Assembly (NCBI GenBank): GCA_021808665.1 | Contig: JAKBBA010000060.1 | Coordinates: 1-19,933 of the forward strand | DNA length: 19,933 bases | Direction: 5' to 3' | Source: Actinomycetes bacterium | Lineage (GTDB): Bacteria; Actinomycetota; Acidimicrobiia; Acidimicrobiales; Palsa-688 | Shown here: positions 1 to 6,535 of the stretch, piece after piece | How the letters are laid out: every line of letters starts with the position of its first letter | Position numbering within the stretch: position 1 is the first letter of the stretch | Translations under genes and position numbers: made by a program | The notes under the pieces: model-generated | The model's input: the letters and a program-made list of their open reading frames with translations, nothing else | Database searches by the model: none | What the model was told of the DNA's origin: nothing

Positions 1-810
1 GAACCGGGCGGTCGTGTCCACCACCGCAGCTCGACCCTGCTCGTCGTTGCGGATCACTACCACCGCTGGGTAGGCCGACACCTCATCCTCGAAGGCATCG
101 ACATCGTGCATTGACACGACTGTCTCCATGGCGAAGGACTGGGACACCAGCCGCCGCAGGCCGGCACCGTATTGGTTGTGCATCCACCGGTCAGCGCAGA
201 TCAAACCGAGGCGCCCGCCGGGGCGAAGCGTCCCCAAACCTCGTTCGATAAACCCGACGTACAGGTCGCTGCGACCCCGCATCGTCGGACACGCCCGCCG
301 GTAAGCGTCCATCAGCGAGGTGGGTACCCCCTCCAACCGCACGTACGGCGGGTTCCCGACCACCAGGTCGGCGGACGCCGGCTCTAGGTCCGCCAGCAGG
401 AAGTCACCGGTCACGATCCAGGACGCCGCCAGCCCTCGGGCCACTTCGTCAAGCGCACCCCGTTGCGCCAAGCGGGCCGCCACCGCCTTGCGGGCCAGGT
501 CCGCATTGGGGCCAGAAATCTCGAATGCCCGCACGGCCCCTGCCAACTCAGCCACGTCTCGCCCGTGGCGTCGTGCGGAGGCGAGAAGGCGGTCGACAAT
601 CGGAAGGAGGAAAGCGCCGGTCCCGCATGCCGGCTCAAGAATCACGAGCGATGCCAAGTCCGCCTCGACCCGATAGCCGACGAGGTCCAGAATCATCTCG
701 ACGGTCCACTGGCGGGTGAAAACTTCGCCTACCTCAGTTCCTGGGCCGCAGGCGACGGTCGCCAACTCAGGACGCTCTGGGAGCAGGGACAGCTGGTGCT
801 CGGTCAACAC
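1..810 (-). CDS. N6-adenine DNA methyltransferase, XhoI/PaeR7I type, N-terminal part (cut by window edge)
   Basis: The first 270 codons of a DNA adenine methyltransferase read leftward and stay open to the edge. The gene is collinear, with no indel, with the complete methyltransferase at 13055-14740 (offset 13930) and about 95% identical by eye. It keeps the SAM-binding motif EPACGTGAFL near residue 60 and the catalytic NPPY near residue 153. The start is GTG, preceded by AAGGAG eight bases upstream, a better ribosome site than in the other copy. By analogy with the other copy it should protect the sites cut by a XhoI-like nuclease, whose gene would lie left of the window. The gene sits just downstream of a truncated DUF5615 gene on the same strand. 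Whether it is full length cannot be seen. Confidence 0.85.
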   Translation of the reverse strand, partial: MLTEHQLSLLPERPELATVACGPGTEVGEVFTRQWTVEMILDLVGYRVEADLASLVILEPACGTGAFLLPIVDRLLASARRHGRDVAELAGAVRAFEISGPNADLARKAVAARLAQRGALDEVARGLAASWIVTGDFLLADLEPASADLVVGNPPYVRLEGVPTSLMDAYRRACPTMRGRSDLYVGFIERGLGTLRPGGRLGLICADRWMHNQYGAGLRRLVSQSFAMETVVSMHDVDAFEDEVSAYPAVVVIRNDEQGRAAVVDTTARF

Positions 811-825
811 GGCATCTACTCCTTA

Positions 826-839
826 CGAACGTACGTTCG
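826..839. promoter_or_regulatory. 14-bp perfect palindrome upstream of the methyltransferase start
   Basis: CGAACGTACGTTCG is a perfect palindrome lying between a possible -10 hexamer (TAGCCT, minus strand, 845-840) and the AAGGAG/GTG start of the left methyltransferase. This is the position of an operator over the transcription start, so autorepression or control by another protein is inferred. The other copy has the decayed form CGAACGGATGTTCG at 14756-14769. Confidence 0.45.
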
Positions 840-903
840 AGGCTACCGCACCCATGTGACACTCTTCACCGTAGCCGAACCACCTCGCACGACGGGCGCC
901 TGC

Positions 904-1050
904 CCCATGAGCACCTGGGGAGTCCAGCAGCACGACCTCATCGGGCTTGCCGGCAAGATCTTCGTCGTACACAGTGTCAGCATCGTGGCCAGCCTCGACG
1001 AAAGTACGGGCGGCGCGATAGGGGAGGTTCTCGTAGAGTTTGAACCTCAT
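904..1050 (-). pseudogene. DUF5615 PIN-like toxin, truncated
   Basis: The first about 41 residues (MRFKLYENLPYRAARTFVEA, then GHDADTV and LAGKPDEVVL) match the start of DUF5615 proteins, PIN/Mut7-C-like nucleases usually paired with DUF433 antitoxins. The family is normally about 110 residues. Here the match ends near position 927 and the frame then runs through unrelated sequence to a stop at 823, so the catalytic C-terminal part is gone. The ATG at 1050 is eight bases after the DUF433 stop, consistent with a two-gene operon. The truncation point leads directly into the upstream region of the methyltransferase copy, so this is a recombination junction. It is unlikely to make an active toxin. 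Confidence 0.7.
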
Positions 1051-1057
1051 CGTTGCG

Positions 1058-1300
1058 TCAACGGCCGGAGGGCTCGAGCCGATGGACCTCTTGGCGCGCC
1101 AGCCACGACCCGTAGGCGAGAGCTCCCCGGATCCCTTCTGTCGCCAGCGAAGGATATTCGGCCATGATCGCCGCCTCGGTGTCTCCCGATGCCAGTGAGT
1201 CCAAGACGGTGGTCACCAGGATCCGGGTGCCCCTGACGCACGGCTTGCCGTGACAGACCGCAGGGTCAATCGTCACCATGTCGGCCGGATCGTCGGACAT
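1058..1300 (-). CDS. DUF433 antitoxin
   Basis: This 80-residue protein has the DUF433 signature: ITIDPAVCHGKPCVRGTRI-like start (here VTIDPAVCHGKPCVRGTRIL), then LASGDTEAAIMAEYPSL and GIRGALAYGSW. DUF433 proteins have an HTH-like fold and act as antitoxins to DUF5615-type nucleases, and probably as operon repressors. The ATG at 1300 is chosen because residue 2 onward matches the other two copies in the window (9712-10029 and 14834-14899); a longer frame begins upstream but reads into non-conserved sequence. Its toxin partner downstream is truncated, leaving an orphan antitoxin. It lies about 200 bases left of an att site, as do its two relatives. Confidence 0.85.
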   Translation of the reverse strand: MSDDPADMVTIDPAVCHGKPCVRGTRILVTTVLDSLASGDTEAAIMAEYPSLATEGIRGALAYGSWLARQEVHRLEPSGR

Positions 1301-1356
1301 GACTCCATGATGGCACTGTCCGACGCCCGAGCGCGTCAGAGGGTTGCGGCGTCTAA

Positions 1357-1388
1357 ACACCTGTCCCGACAAGCTGGTCCCGACGCGT
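1357..1388. repeat. Degenerate integrase arm-type repeats
   Basis: The stretch contains ACACCTGTCCCGACAAG followed by a second GGTCCCGACG unit. It matches the paired TGTCCCAACA repeats ahead of the intact integrase (6486-6508) and near the fourth att (14951-14972). Direct repeats of this kind beside an att core are what arm-binding sites of tyrosine integrases look like; that role is inferred. Confidence 0.45.
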
Positions 1389-1495
1389 CGCGCCTGGCGT
1401 CATGCCATCTCCCGGTGGCGTAGTCATGGCCTTTGAGCAGCCATAACGCAATCGCGGCCGAGGGGGCGAGACCGGCCGGCACGTCGCGTCGAGCT

Positions 1496-1536
1496 CTCGT
1501 AATGCGTAGGTCAGGAGTTCGATTCTCCTCTCGGGC
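1496..1536 (+). repeat. att site 1: 3' fragment of tRNA-Thr(CGT)
   Basis: The stretch begins CTCGTAATGCGTAGGTCAGG and ends with a T arm (AGGAG stem, TTCGATT loop, CTCCT stem) and the acceptor strand CTCGGGC. The first seven bases fit an anticodon loop CTCGTAA with anticodon CGT (threonine). No 5' half is present, so this is not a functional tRNA. Near-identical fragments occur at 6386, 10224 and 14973 in the same direction. The shared sequence with the copy at 10224 extends to about 1590, including GGGCTCCCGTGCCTAGTA. Confidence 0.8.
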
Positions 1537-1610
1537 CCCTGGGAAAGTCCCCTCACCGGGCTCCCGTGCCTAGTACTTGTCTAGAAACGTAAGACACGGA
1601 GGAGGCGCCG

Positions 1611-1790
1611 GTGAAAGGAACCATGGTGGAGGCCGACCCTGGCACCTGGTACCTGCGGGTGTACGACCGCATCGCCGACAGGCAGGTCCGGCGGACCGTG
1701 AAGGGATCGAAGCGCCAAGCTGAGACTGAACTGGCTCGCTTCGTGGCCGAGGCCACACCTCGCGCGCAGGAGCCCTTGTCCTGCAAGGGT
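1611..1790 (+). pseudogene. Tyrosine integrase, N-terminal stub
   Basis: From a GTG with a strong GGAGGAGG ribosome site, about 55 residues (GTWYLRVYDRIADRQVRRTV, then KGSKRQAETELARFVAEAT) match the N-terminal arm-DNA-binding domain of actinobacterial tyrosine integrases. They resemble the start of the intact integrase at 6536 (ELRVYLG, GPKRAAERELARLVAE). The core-binding and catalytic domains are absent. After about 1790 the frame runs into sequence whose coding signal lies on the other strand. The position just right of att1 is where an integrase belongs, so this is the relic of element B's own recombinase. Confidence 0.75.
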
Positions 1791-1828
1791 TTCGACGTCG
1801 TGGACATGTCGCCGACGAGCGGATGGGA

Positions 1829-1990
1829 TCAGCGAGTCGAGGGAGGGTCCATGCGCTGGGCCCTGATTTTGTGGGCGAGGGCCTCGCGGAGTTGCTGGTT
1901 CTCGGCTTGCAGTTCGGCTCGTCGCGCTCGCAGAGCGTCGAGTTGCTGGCGGAGGGAGTCGGCGGTCGTTTGCTCGGCGGTCGGCGTGGA
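1829..1990 (-). pseudogene. Coiled-coil fragment, possibly DUF6262/TnpC-like C-terminus
   Basis: Reading leftward, about 50 residues contain a strongly heptad-like segment (TADSLRQQLDALRARRAELQ, then AENQQLREALAHKIRAQR) ending in a stop at 1829. This resembles the C-terminal coiled coil of the DUF6262 proteins encoded next to Tn554-type transposase genes (tnpC position). The frame upstream to 2134 does not look coding. It abuts the integrase stub, so a transposon scar that cut the integrase is possible. The family call is weak because coiled coils are easily confused. Confidence 0.35.
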
Positions 1991-2354
1991 CGTCCGTCCG
2001 GTGCGGGGGTGCGATTGGCGGAGGTGGCTGCTCCCTCGACGCGGGCTACGGCGCTGGCGCCGGAACCAAATACCGGGACTGTTCCGCATCGGCAAACTCA
2101 TGCGCGTCAACTGGAAAGTGTTTCTATCTTCCACGGAGATTCTGGCTGGAAGCGGAATCTGACACTCGAATGAGCAACCTCTCCAACGACCCAGATGCAG
2201 TGTCGCTCAACGGCAACGTTTGGGTCCTCTAGGTCGACGGGTCCGACCTCAGACGCCCGGTGTCCATGGAACAGCGATGCGGGCAGCACACGGATCCTCC
2301 GTTCGAGACGTCCGCGACGAGCCCTACTTCTGATTGGATGATCCCCGGTGCAGG
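1991..2354. other. No gene recognised
   Basis: Frames here are short and show no family resemblance, and no tRNA-like or repeated structure was seen. It is probably the scarred border between the mobile-element debris and the cargo. Confidence 0.4.
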
Positions 2355-3278
2355 TTAGATTATCAGCAGCTCGTCCGCCTTTTGCAGCCAGAAGTCGATC
2401 TCATCGAGCCTTCCTCGTCTAATCGGCCAGTCGATCAACCGTAGGAAGAAGTGGGCAAGATACGCCTGCGTCGCGAGGTCATCGAGGTCGTCTAGGGCAG
2501 CGGACGTCAATCGAGTGCGTACGCCCGGCTCGCAGGGAACACTCATGCTCACAATAGCTAGAGCGACTAGGTCGAACTTGGCGTCTCCGACCAAAGCGAA
2601 GTCGGTGTCAACCACGGCGGACAGGGATCCTTCAGAGGTTAGGAGGTTGCCGGGATGAAAGTCCCAATGGACGATGTCGTTGCCAGCGAATTCGCTCGGG
2701 CTGATAGCGCTTCCGAAGCTCTCTATCCGCTTGACGAGGTTTCGGGTGCGGAGGTCGAAGTCGTACAGCGACGAGTGCAGACAGTAGCCTTCTCCGCCCA
2801 CGGCCAGAGTTGAGATCAGGGAGTCGGGCCAGTGGATTGGGTCGCCTTCCCGGGCCATGCCTATCCTGCGACCGTGGATGTCGAGGAGTTCGTCCAGCAG
2901 CCGATCATCAAGGCAATGAGGAGGGACTCCGTGCATGAACTCCTGTATGACGAAGCGGACATCGTCCACGTCGATCACGATCTGGGCGGGTACCGGCCAG
3001 CCCGCTTCGGTCCGTAACCGCTCCGATAGGACAACGGCTTCACCTCGAAGCCGACGACTGGTTGGCCTCGAGTCCCACTTGACGACTACGGGAGACCCGT
3101 CGGGTGAGAGGAACTTATGGGCGCCTGATTCTCCGCCAGGGAGTCGACCCAGCAGCTGATAGGGACGTCCTGTTGCGTCGCTGAGGAGCTGAGCGACCCT
3201 TTGGGGACTTATGTTCGTGATGTCGCCCACGCTGCCAGCATGGCACAATGGGCAAACGCAGGTCGGGACCGAGCGCAC
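2355..3278 (-). CDS. APH-family phosphotransferase (aminoglycoside/choline kinase fold)
   Basis: Of 307 residues, the later half carries the kinase-like catalytic motif HWDFHPGNLL (Asp206, Asn211) followed by VVDTDFA (Asp224/226, the metal-binding DFG equivalent). The N-lobe lysine is in PVVVKWD (Lys67). This is the layout of the APH/choline-kinase superfamily, which transfers phosphate from ATP to small molecules such as aminoglycosides, macrolides or amino alcohols. The substrate cannot be told from the sequence. The first about 16 residues include a CVCPLC cluster that may be untranslated, and GTG at 3230 is an equally good start; neither has a clear ribosome site. It lies downstream of, and in line with, the broken CYTH gene, inside low-GC cargo. 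Confidence 0.85.
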   Translation of the reverse strand: MRSVPTCVCPLCHAGSVGDITNISPQRVAQLLSDATGRPYQLLGRLPGGESGAHKFLSPDGSPVVVKWDSRPTSRRLRGEAVVLSERLRTEAGWPVPAQIVIDVDDVRFVIQEFMHGVPPHCLDDRLLDELLDIHGRRIGMAREGDPIHWPDSLISTLAVGGEGYCLHSSLYDFDLRTRNLVKRIESFGSAISPSEFAGNDIVHWDFHPGNLLTSEGSLSAVVDTDFALVGDAKFDLVALAIVSMSVPCEPGVRTRLTSAALDDLDDLATQAYLAHFFLRLIDWPIRRGRLDEIDFWLQKADELLII

Positions 3279-3517
3279 TTCGAGCCCGCACGAGAATGGA
3301 TGTCGTTCGACGCTTTCTAACGCTGCGCCTCGAGAGTATTTCGTTTTCGCTGCTACGTATCGTCCCGCTCATCGAGACATCGTTCGAAGCGAAGTGTTCT
3401 TGTAACGGTCGGGCGCCACTTTGCCTATCCAGGCGATGCTCCCCAGCGGAGCGGCCCAGACCGCTGGCAACGGGCATTCGTCACCGCCGGGCTCACGGAT
3501 ATGGGCCTCACGTTTGA

Positions 3518-4061
3518 TTATGATGAAGGTCCAAGGTATTCGGCTAGAAGTTGGCGAAGCTGCTCGGTGGTGGTGAGCGCGAGGCTGCCACCGGAGAAGT
3601 GGTCGTCTTCAGTGACCTCGGCGATTCCCCCGATCTCTGCCGTCAGTTGTTCGGAACACATGACCGGATCCTCGGTCTCAGCGAGCGTCAGCCCTGCGAG
3701 GGGCCCATGGAACTCGTCGATTGAAATTCGACAGCCGACGACGATGAGGTTGCGGCGGGTTTTCGAAAGCTCTGCCCCCGGGCAGCCGAGCAAGAAGCAT
3801 GTATTCGTGAGCGTCGAGGTGGACGGTTGTGTGGGCGACGGCGAGCGGTGGTTGTCCCTCCAAACGGACCTTCTGGCCCAGCTTGCGCTTGGGCGGCTTC
3901 CCCGCCTCCTCTATCAGACGTAGGCGGAGTCTGGTGCCGTCGAGGTAACGGTCAAGGATGCGGCGTCCAGGAAGGTCGTAGACGGTACTTGGCAGCTCGG
4001 GGAGAAGGAATCTTCGTTCTTGTTCGACATGGGCGTATTTCATGCTGACGTCAAACGTCAC
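3518..4061 (-). pseudogene. CYTH-domain protein (triphosphate tunnel enzyme), one-base frameshift
   Basis: The N-terminal frame begins with HVEQERRFLL, the ExExR/K signature of CYTH enzymes (adenylate cyclase CyaB/thiamine triphosphatase fold), then RYLDGTRLRLR with the basic strand residues and KRKLGQKVR. It breaks at LLARLPG. The rest continues in the next frame as AELSKTRRNLIVVGCRISID, EFHGPLAGLTLAETE and a C-terminus at 3518. Removing one base from the C5 run at 3775-3779 restores a single frame of about 180 residues, normal for the family. CYTH proteins bind triphosphate substrates with metal ions in a beta tunnel. The GTG at 4061 follows an AGGGCGAG-like site; ATG at 4043 is the alternative. 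Either an assembly error or a real inactivation. Confidence 0.8.
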
Positions 4062-4441
4062 GTCATCATCTCGCCCTAGACGGCAGAATCGCAGCGACGA
4101 GCTAGATCCCAGCGTGATGTGAACATGTCATTCGGGAAGTCCCCTATGTTCGTCGGGCGTTGAGTTCGACCACCTATCACAGTACGCCGATACCAGCTCG
4201 CTTGTCATGGGGCCGACCAAGCGACGAGACTGCTGGCCGACGACGGGCGCTTCGCGCTACCGGCTAACGTGGAGATTTGGTTGTCGAGAGCGCTATAGCC
4301 TAGACAGGTGTCAACGATCGAGTCCGTGACTGACGAATTAAGACCCGTCGCCGATGCCACAGCAGGCTTGCTGTTCGCTTCGCCGACTCTACTGACCGGA
4401 TGATCGCCGGTTCTGCGGCGTAGGTCATCGGAACTAGCAAC
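4062..4441. other. Divergent intergenic region
   Basis: This 380-base gap separates the leftward CYTH/APH genes from the rightward HAD/GAF genes, so both promoters should lie here. No confident promoter or operator was identified and no convincing small ORF was seen. Confidence 0.4.
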
Positions 4442-5155
4442 GTGCAGACAGCTGTATTTGACGGCGATGACACCCTATGGGAGACGGAACGTCTATACGA
4501 CGATGCGCGTCGAGCGGCTCGCTCGGTTGTCGAGGAGTCGGGTTTATCCGGGAACCTCTGGGAGCAGCGTCAGCGACTCATCGACGTCGAAAACGTCCGC
4601 ATTTTCGGCTTCTCGCCCCAACGGTTCCCAATATCGTGCGCTCAGGCTTACGAGGTCATCGGCACCGGGGCTGGGGTCAAGCTCGATGATGCAGTAGGCG
4701 AGGCGGTGTACGAAGCGGCTGCCTCAGTTTTCGCCAGTCCAGCGCCGCTCGTTGACGGGGCCGAAGAGATTCTGAGAAGTTTGGCGAGCGATTGGCGCCT
4801 GATCTTGCTTACAAAGGGTGCCATGGAGGTGCAGGGCCGTCGCATCGACGATAGCGGTCTCGCTGACTACTTCACTGAGTTGCGGATCGTGGACAGGAAG
4901 AACGAAGAGGTGTGGAGCAAAATCATTGAAGAGTTCGCCATCGAACCGGAAGCGTCGTGGTCGGTCGGCAACAGCTTTCATTCCGACATCCAGCCCGCTG
5001 TCTCGTGTGGACTCTCGGCTATCTGGATTCCGGCCTACGTATGGGAACATGAACACGAACAGGCCGACGTAGTTCTTCCTGAACGCACCGCACGGCTGTC
5101 ATCGCTTCGAGAGGTGCCTGCCTTTCTCGACAGTCAAGAATGGTCAGAACGGTGA
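4442..5155 (+). CDS. HAD-superfamily hydrolase
   Basis: This 237-residue protein has all HAD motifs: FDGDDTLW with the nucleophile Asp7 and acid Asp9, LILLTKG with Thr124 (motif II), a lysine near 153-160, and VGNSFHSD with Asp182 for magnesium (motif IV). A helical cap lies between motifs I and II (about residues 15-100), as in phosphoglycolate-phosphatase/haloacid-dehalogenase-like members. It should be a soluble phosphatase for a small substrate that is not identified. The GTG start places the nucleophile at the usual distance from the N-terminus. Its end overlaps the next gene by 16 bases, indicating co-translation. Base composition is lower in GC than the integrase genes, pointing to transferred cargo. 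Confidence 0.9.
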   Translation: MQTAVFDGDDTLWETERLYDDARRAARSVVEESGLSGNLWEQRQRLIDVENVRIFGFSPQRFPISCAQAYEVIGTGAGVKLDDAVGEAVYEAAASVFASPAPLVDGAEEILRSLASDWRLILLTKGAMEVQGRRIDDSGLADYFTELRIVDRKNEEVWSKIIEEFAIEPEASWSVGNSFHSDIQPAVSCGLSAIWIPAYVWEHEHEQADVVLPERTARLSSLREVPAFLDSQEWSER

Positions 5156-5877
5156 GGTTCTGGTGGAACCGCAGGAGCCGTAGAACTCAGCGGCTGGTAG
5201 CTCTTAGCGCAGCGCTCGCGCTGGTCGCTGTGCCAACTATCTGGACGATTTTCCCATGGCTGGCCCAGATCTGGATCCTCTGGCGCACGCTCGTGCTCGC
5301 TGCGTGGGGATTCGCAGCTGGGCTCATCGTCTATACGAGCGACCGGCAGGGTCGCCAGCTGGACGAGATGATGGGTGAGCTAGAGCGCCATCGACGGAAA
5401 GACAGGAAGAAGGCGGGCGACGTCGCGATCGGGCTCCTTCTTCAGGGCTCTGTACTGAGATCCCATGACCTAAGTCTTGACGTATACCTGCCGACCGGTA
5501 ACGAAAAAGTCCGGGTGGAATACAGCAGTAGAGTCCCTCTCGAACCGGTGGAATGGACTTTACCCACGGGGGCGACGGGACTAGCGTTCGCCAGCGGCAG
5601 ACGTGTGTACGCGTCGGGGGAAAGCGCCCGGGACGAGACCTACCTGCTCACGGAAAAAGAGCAAGCGGAGGCGGCCAACCTAGAGGTGGTCGCCGCCCTG
5701 CCGATCCGAAATGAGGCACTACGGACAATCGGGGTGCTCAGCGCTTACGGCGACAGCAACGACAGCTGGATCGATACTCCTGAGGGGCGGGCCGAGCATG
5801 AGGCTCTTGCCGCATCGATTGCCCGATTATTCATCGACGTATGCGGGCTTGCGACAGACGATGTCACAGCACCATAG
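5140..5877 (+). CDS. Membrane-anchored GAF-like domain protein
   Basis: The 245-residue protein starts with a basic stretch, then two hydrophobic helices at about residues 18-38 and 43-66, then a charged linker (ELERHRRKDRKK) and a soluble domain of about 140 residues. That domain ends with VVAALPIRNEALRTIGVLSA, typical of the last strands of GAF domains (free-standing sensors of small ligands or redox state). The ligand is unknown and no enzymatic output domain follows. It overlaps the HAD gene by 16 bases and its stop is overlapped by the following small ORF, so the three probably form one operon. A sensor or membrane-effector role is inferred only. Confidence 0.75.
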   Translation: MVRTVRFWWNRRSRRTQRLVALSAALALVAVPTIWTIFPWLAQIWILWRTLVLAAWGFAAGLIVYTSDRQGRQLDEMMGELERHRRKDRKKAGDVAIGLLLQGSVLRSHDLSLDVYLPTGNEKVRVEYSSRVPLEPVEWTLPTGATGLAFASGRRVYASGESARDETYLLTEKEQAEAANLEVVAALPIRNEALRTIGVLSAYGDSNDSWIDTPEGRAEHEALAASIARLFIDVCGLATDDVTAP

Positions 5878-6034
5878 ATATACTGCCGCTATGACCGCTG
5901 CGGCCGCCGCCCCACAGACTCGTTACCAAACCGAGGATATTACGCGGGAACAGATCGAGCGCAGCCTTGACGTTGTGCTCGCCCGTCTTACCGGGCGCCA
6001 AGCTCCCCGGGAAGACTCCGACGGGGGTCGCTAG
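5861..6034 (+). CDS. Small hypothetical protein (57 aa)
   Basis: The ATG at 5861 lies inside the end of the GAF-protein gene; an internal ATG at 5891 gives 47 residues. The conserved-looking part is TRYQTEDITREQIERSLDVV with LARLTGRQ, a probable amphipathic helix, with charged ends. No family is recognised. The overlap with the upstream gene and the helix-like composition favour a real product of the HAD/GAF operon, but length alone gives weak support. Confidence 0.45.
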   Translation: MSQHHRYTAAMTAAAAAPQTRYQTEDITREQIERSLDVVLARLTGRQAPREDSDGGR

Positions 6035-6385
6035 CACCCCCAAGCTTTGGCGAGACGGGTTCTTTAGCGAGGCGCGCCTCCCTCAACCGGTGAAGGCGTA
6101 ACACGGCGGATCCACACCCCACCGAGGAAGGTGGCCAACGTGTGTCACCGCAGTCGTTGGTGACTGCTATGCGAAGAGTCCGAACCTAATCAGACTGGGA
6201 TCCAGATGTGCTCCGATAGATCGCTGGGTGGGGCAGATCGAAATATTTCAGTGACGCCAGTGTCTAGTTTTTTGTCTAGAACTGGTGTGTAACAGTCACG
6301 ACTGGAGCGTAGCGGACTGAATGGACACCCCATGTGAGCAGGTAAAACCTGTTTACAACCCACCCGGCGAAGTGGTTCGAAGGCT
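6035..6385. other. Intergenic region ahead of att2
   Basis: No gene is seen. It holds a nested inverted repeat (6251-6299) and a small hairpin (CAGGT, AAA loop, ACCTG) near 6340. This is the right end of element B next to att2 and probably includes integrase-related sites. Confidence 0.45.
6251..6299. repeat. Nested inverted repeat with CTAGT-TTGTCTAGAA motif
   Basis: Outer arms GTGAC/GTCAC enclose inner arms CCAGTGTCTAG and CTAGAACTGG around a TTTTTTGT centre. The centre resembles sequences at about 1571-1589 (CTAGTACTTGTCTAGAA) and 10299-10315 (CTAGTATTTGTCTGGAA), both close to att copies. The symmetry suggests a protein-binding or recombination site; its role is not known. Confidence 0.45.
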
Positions 6386-6430
6386 CTCGTAATGCGTAGG
6401 TCAGGAGTTCGATTCTCCTCTCGGGCTCCA
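6386..6430 (+). repeat. att site 2: 3' fragment of tRNA-Thr(CGT) with CCA
   Basis: This copy has the same anticodon-loop-to-acceptor segment as att1 and additionally ends in TCCA, giving a complete encoded tRNA 3' end. It stands about 100 bases before the only intact integrase gene, the normal attP-side position for such elements. No matching 5' tRNA half is found in the preceding 75 bases. Confidence 0.85.
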
Positions 6431-6485
6431 TATCACCGCAGGTCAGGAGGGTGATCGGGTCGATGTCTCACTCTCCCAGTTACCT

Positions 6486-6508
6486 TGTCCCAACAGTTGT
6501 CCCAACAA
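6486..6508. repeat. Paired integrase arm-type repeats (TTGTCCCAACA x2)
   Basis: Two tandem TTGTCCCAACA units with a 12-base period stand just upstream of the integrase start. The same pair, more or less decayed, recurs near att1, att3 and att4. In tyrosine-integrase systems such direct repeats flanking the core are arm-binding sites; here that is inferred from position and recurrence. Confidence 0.6.
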
Positions 6509-6535
6509 GGGGGCTGCTGGGGAGGAGGAAGTGGG

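Larger units (their letters stand above)
1496..6430. mobile_element. Element B: att1 to att2, integrase stub plus phosphotransferase/CYTH/HAD/GAF cargo
   Basis: The interval is bounded by two direct copies of the tRNA-Thr 3' fragment. It starts with an integrase N-terminal stub and then holds cargo of visibly lower GC (hand counts of two lines gave 53%) than the integrase of the next element (one line 77%). It has no complete recombinase of its own and would depend on the integrase at 6536 or on loss of its own. The boundary assignment is inferred from the repeats. Confidence 0.6.

Noticed and set aside
463..1167. Rightward frame of 234 codons across the left methyltransferase copy
   Set aside because: The same frame shape appears in the second copy (14381-14833) opposite the real methyltransferase; it is a mirrored shadow.
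6350..6430. Possible complete tRNA gene ending in CCA
   Set aside because: The 3' half is perfect, but no acceptor 5' strand (GCCCGAG) or D arm is found in the preceding 75 bases.
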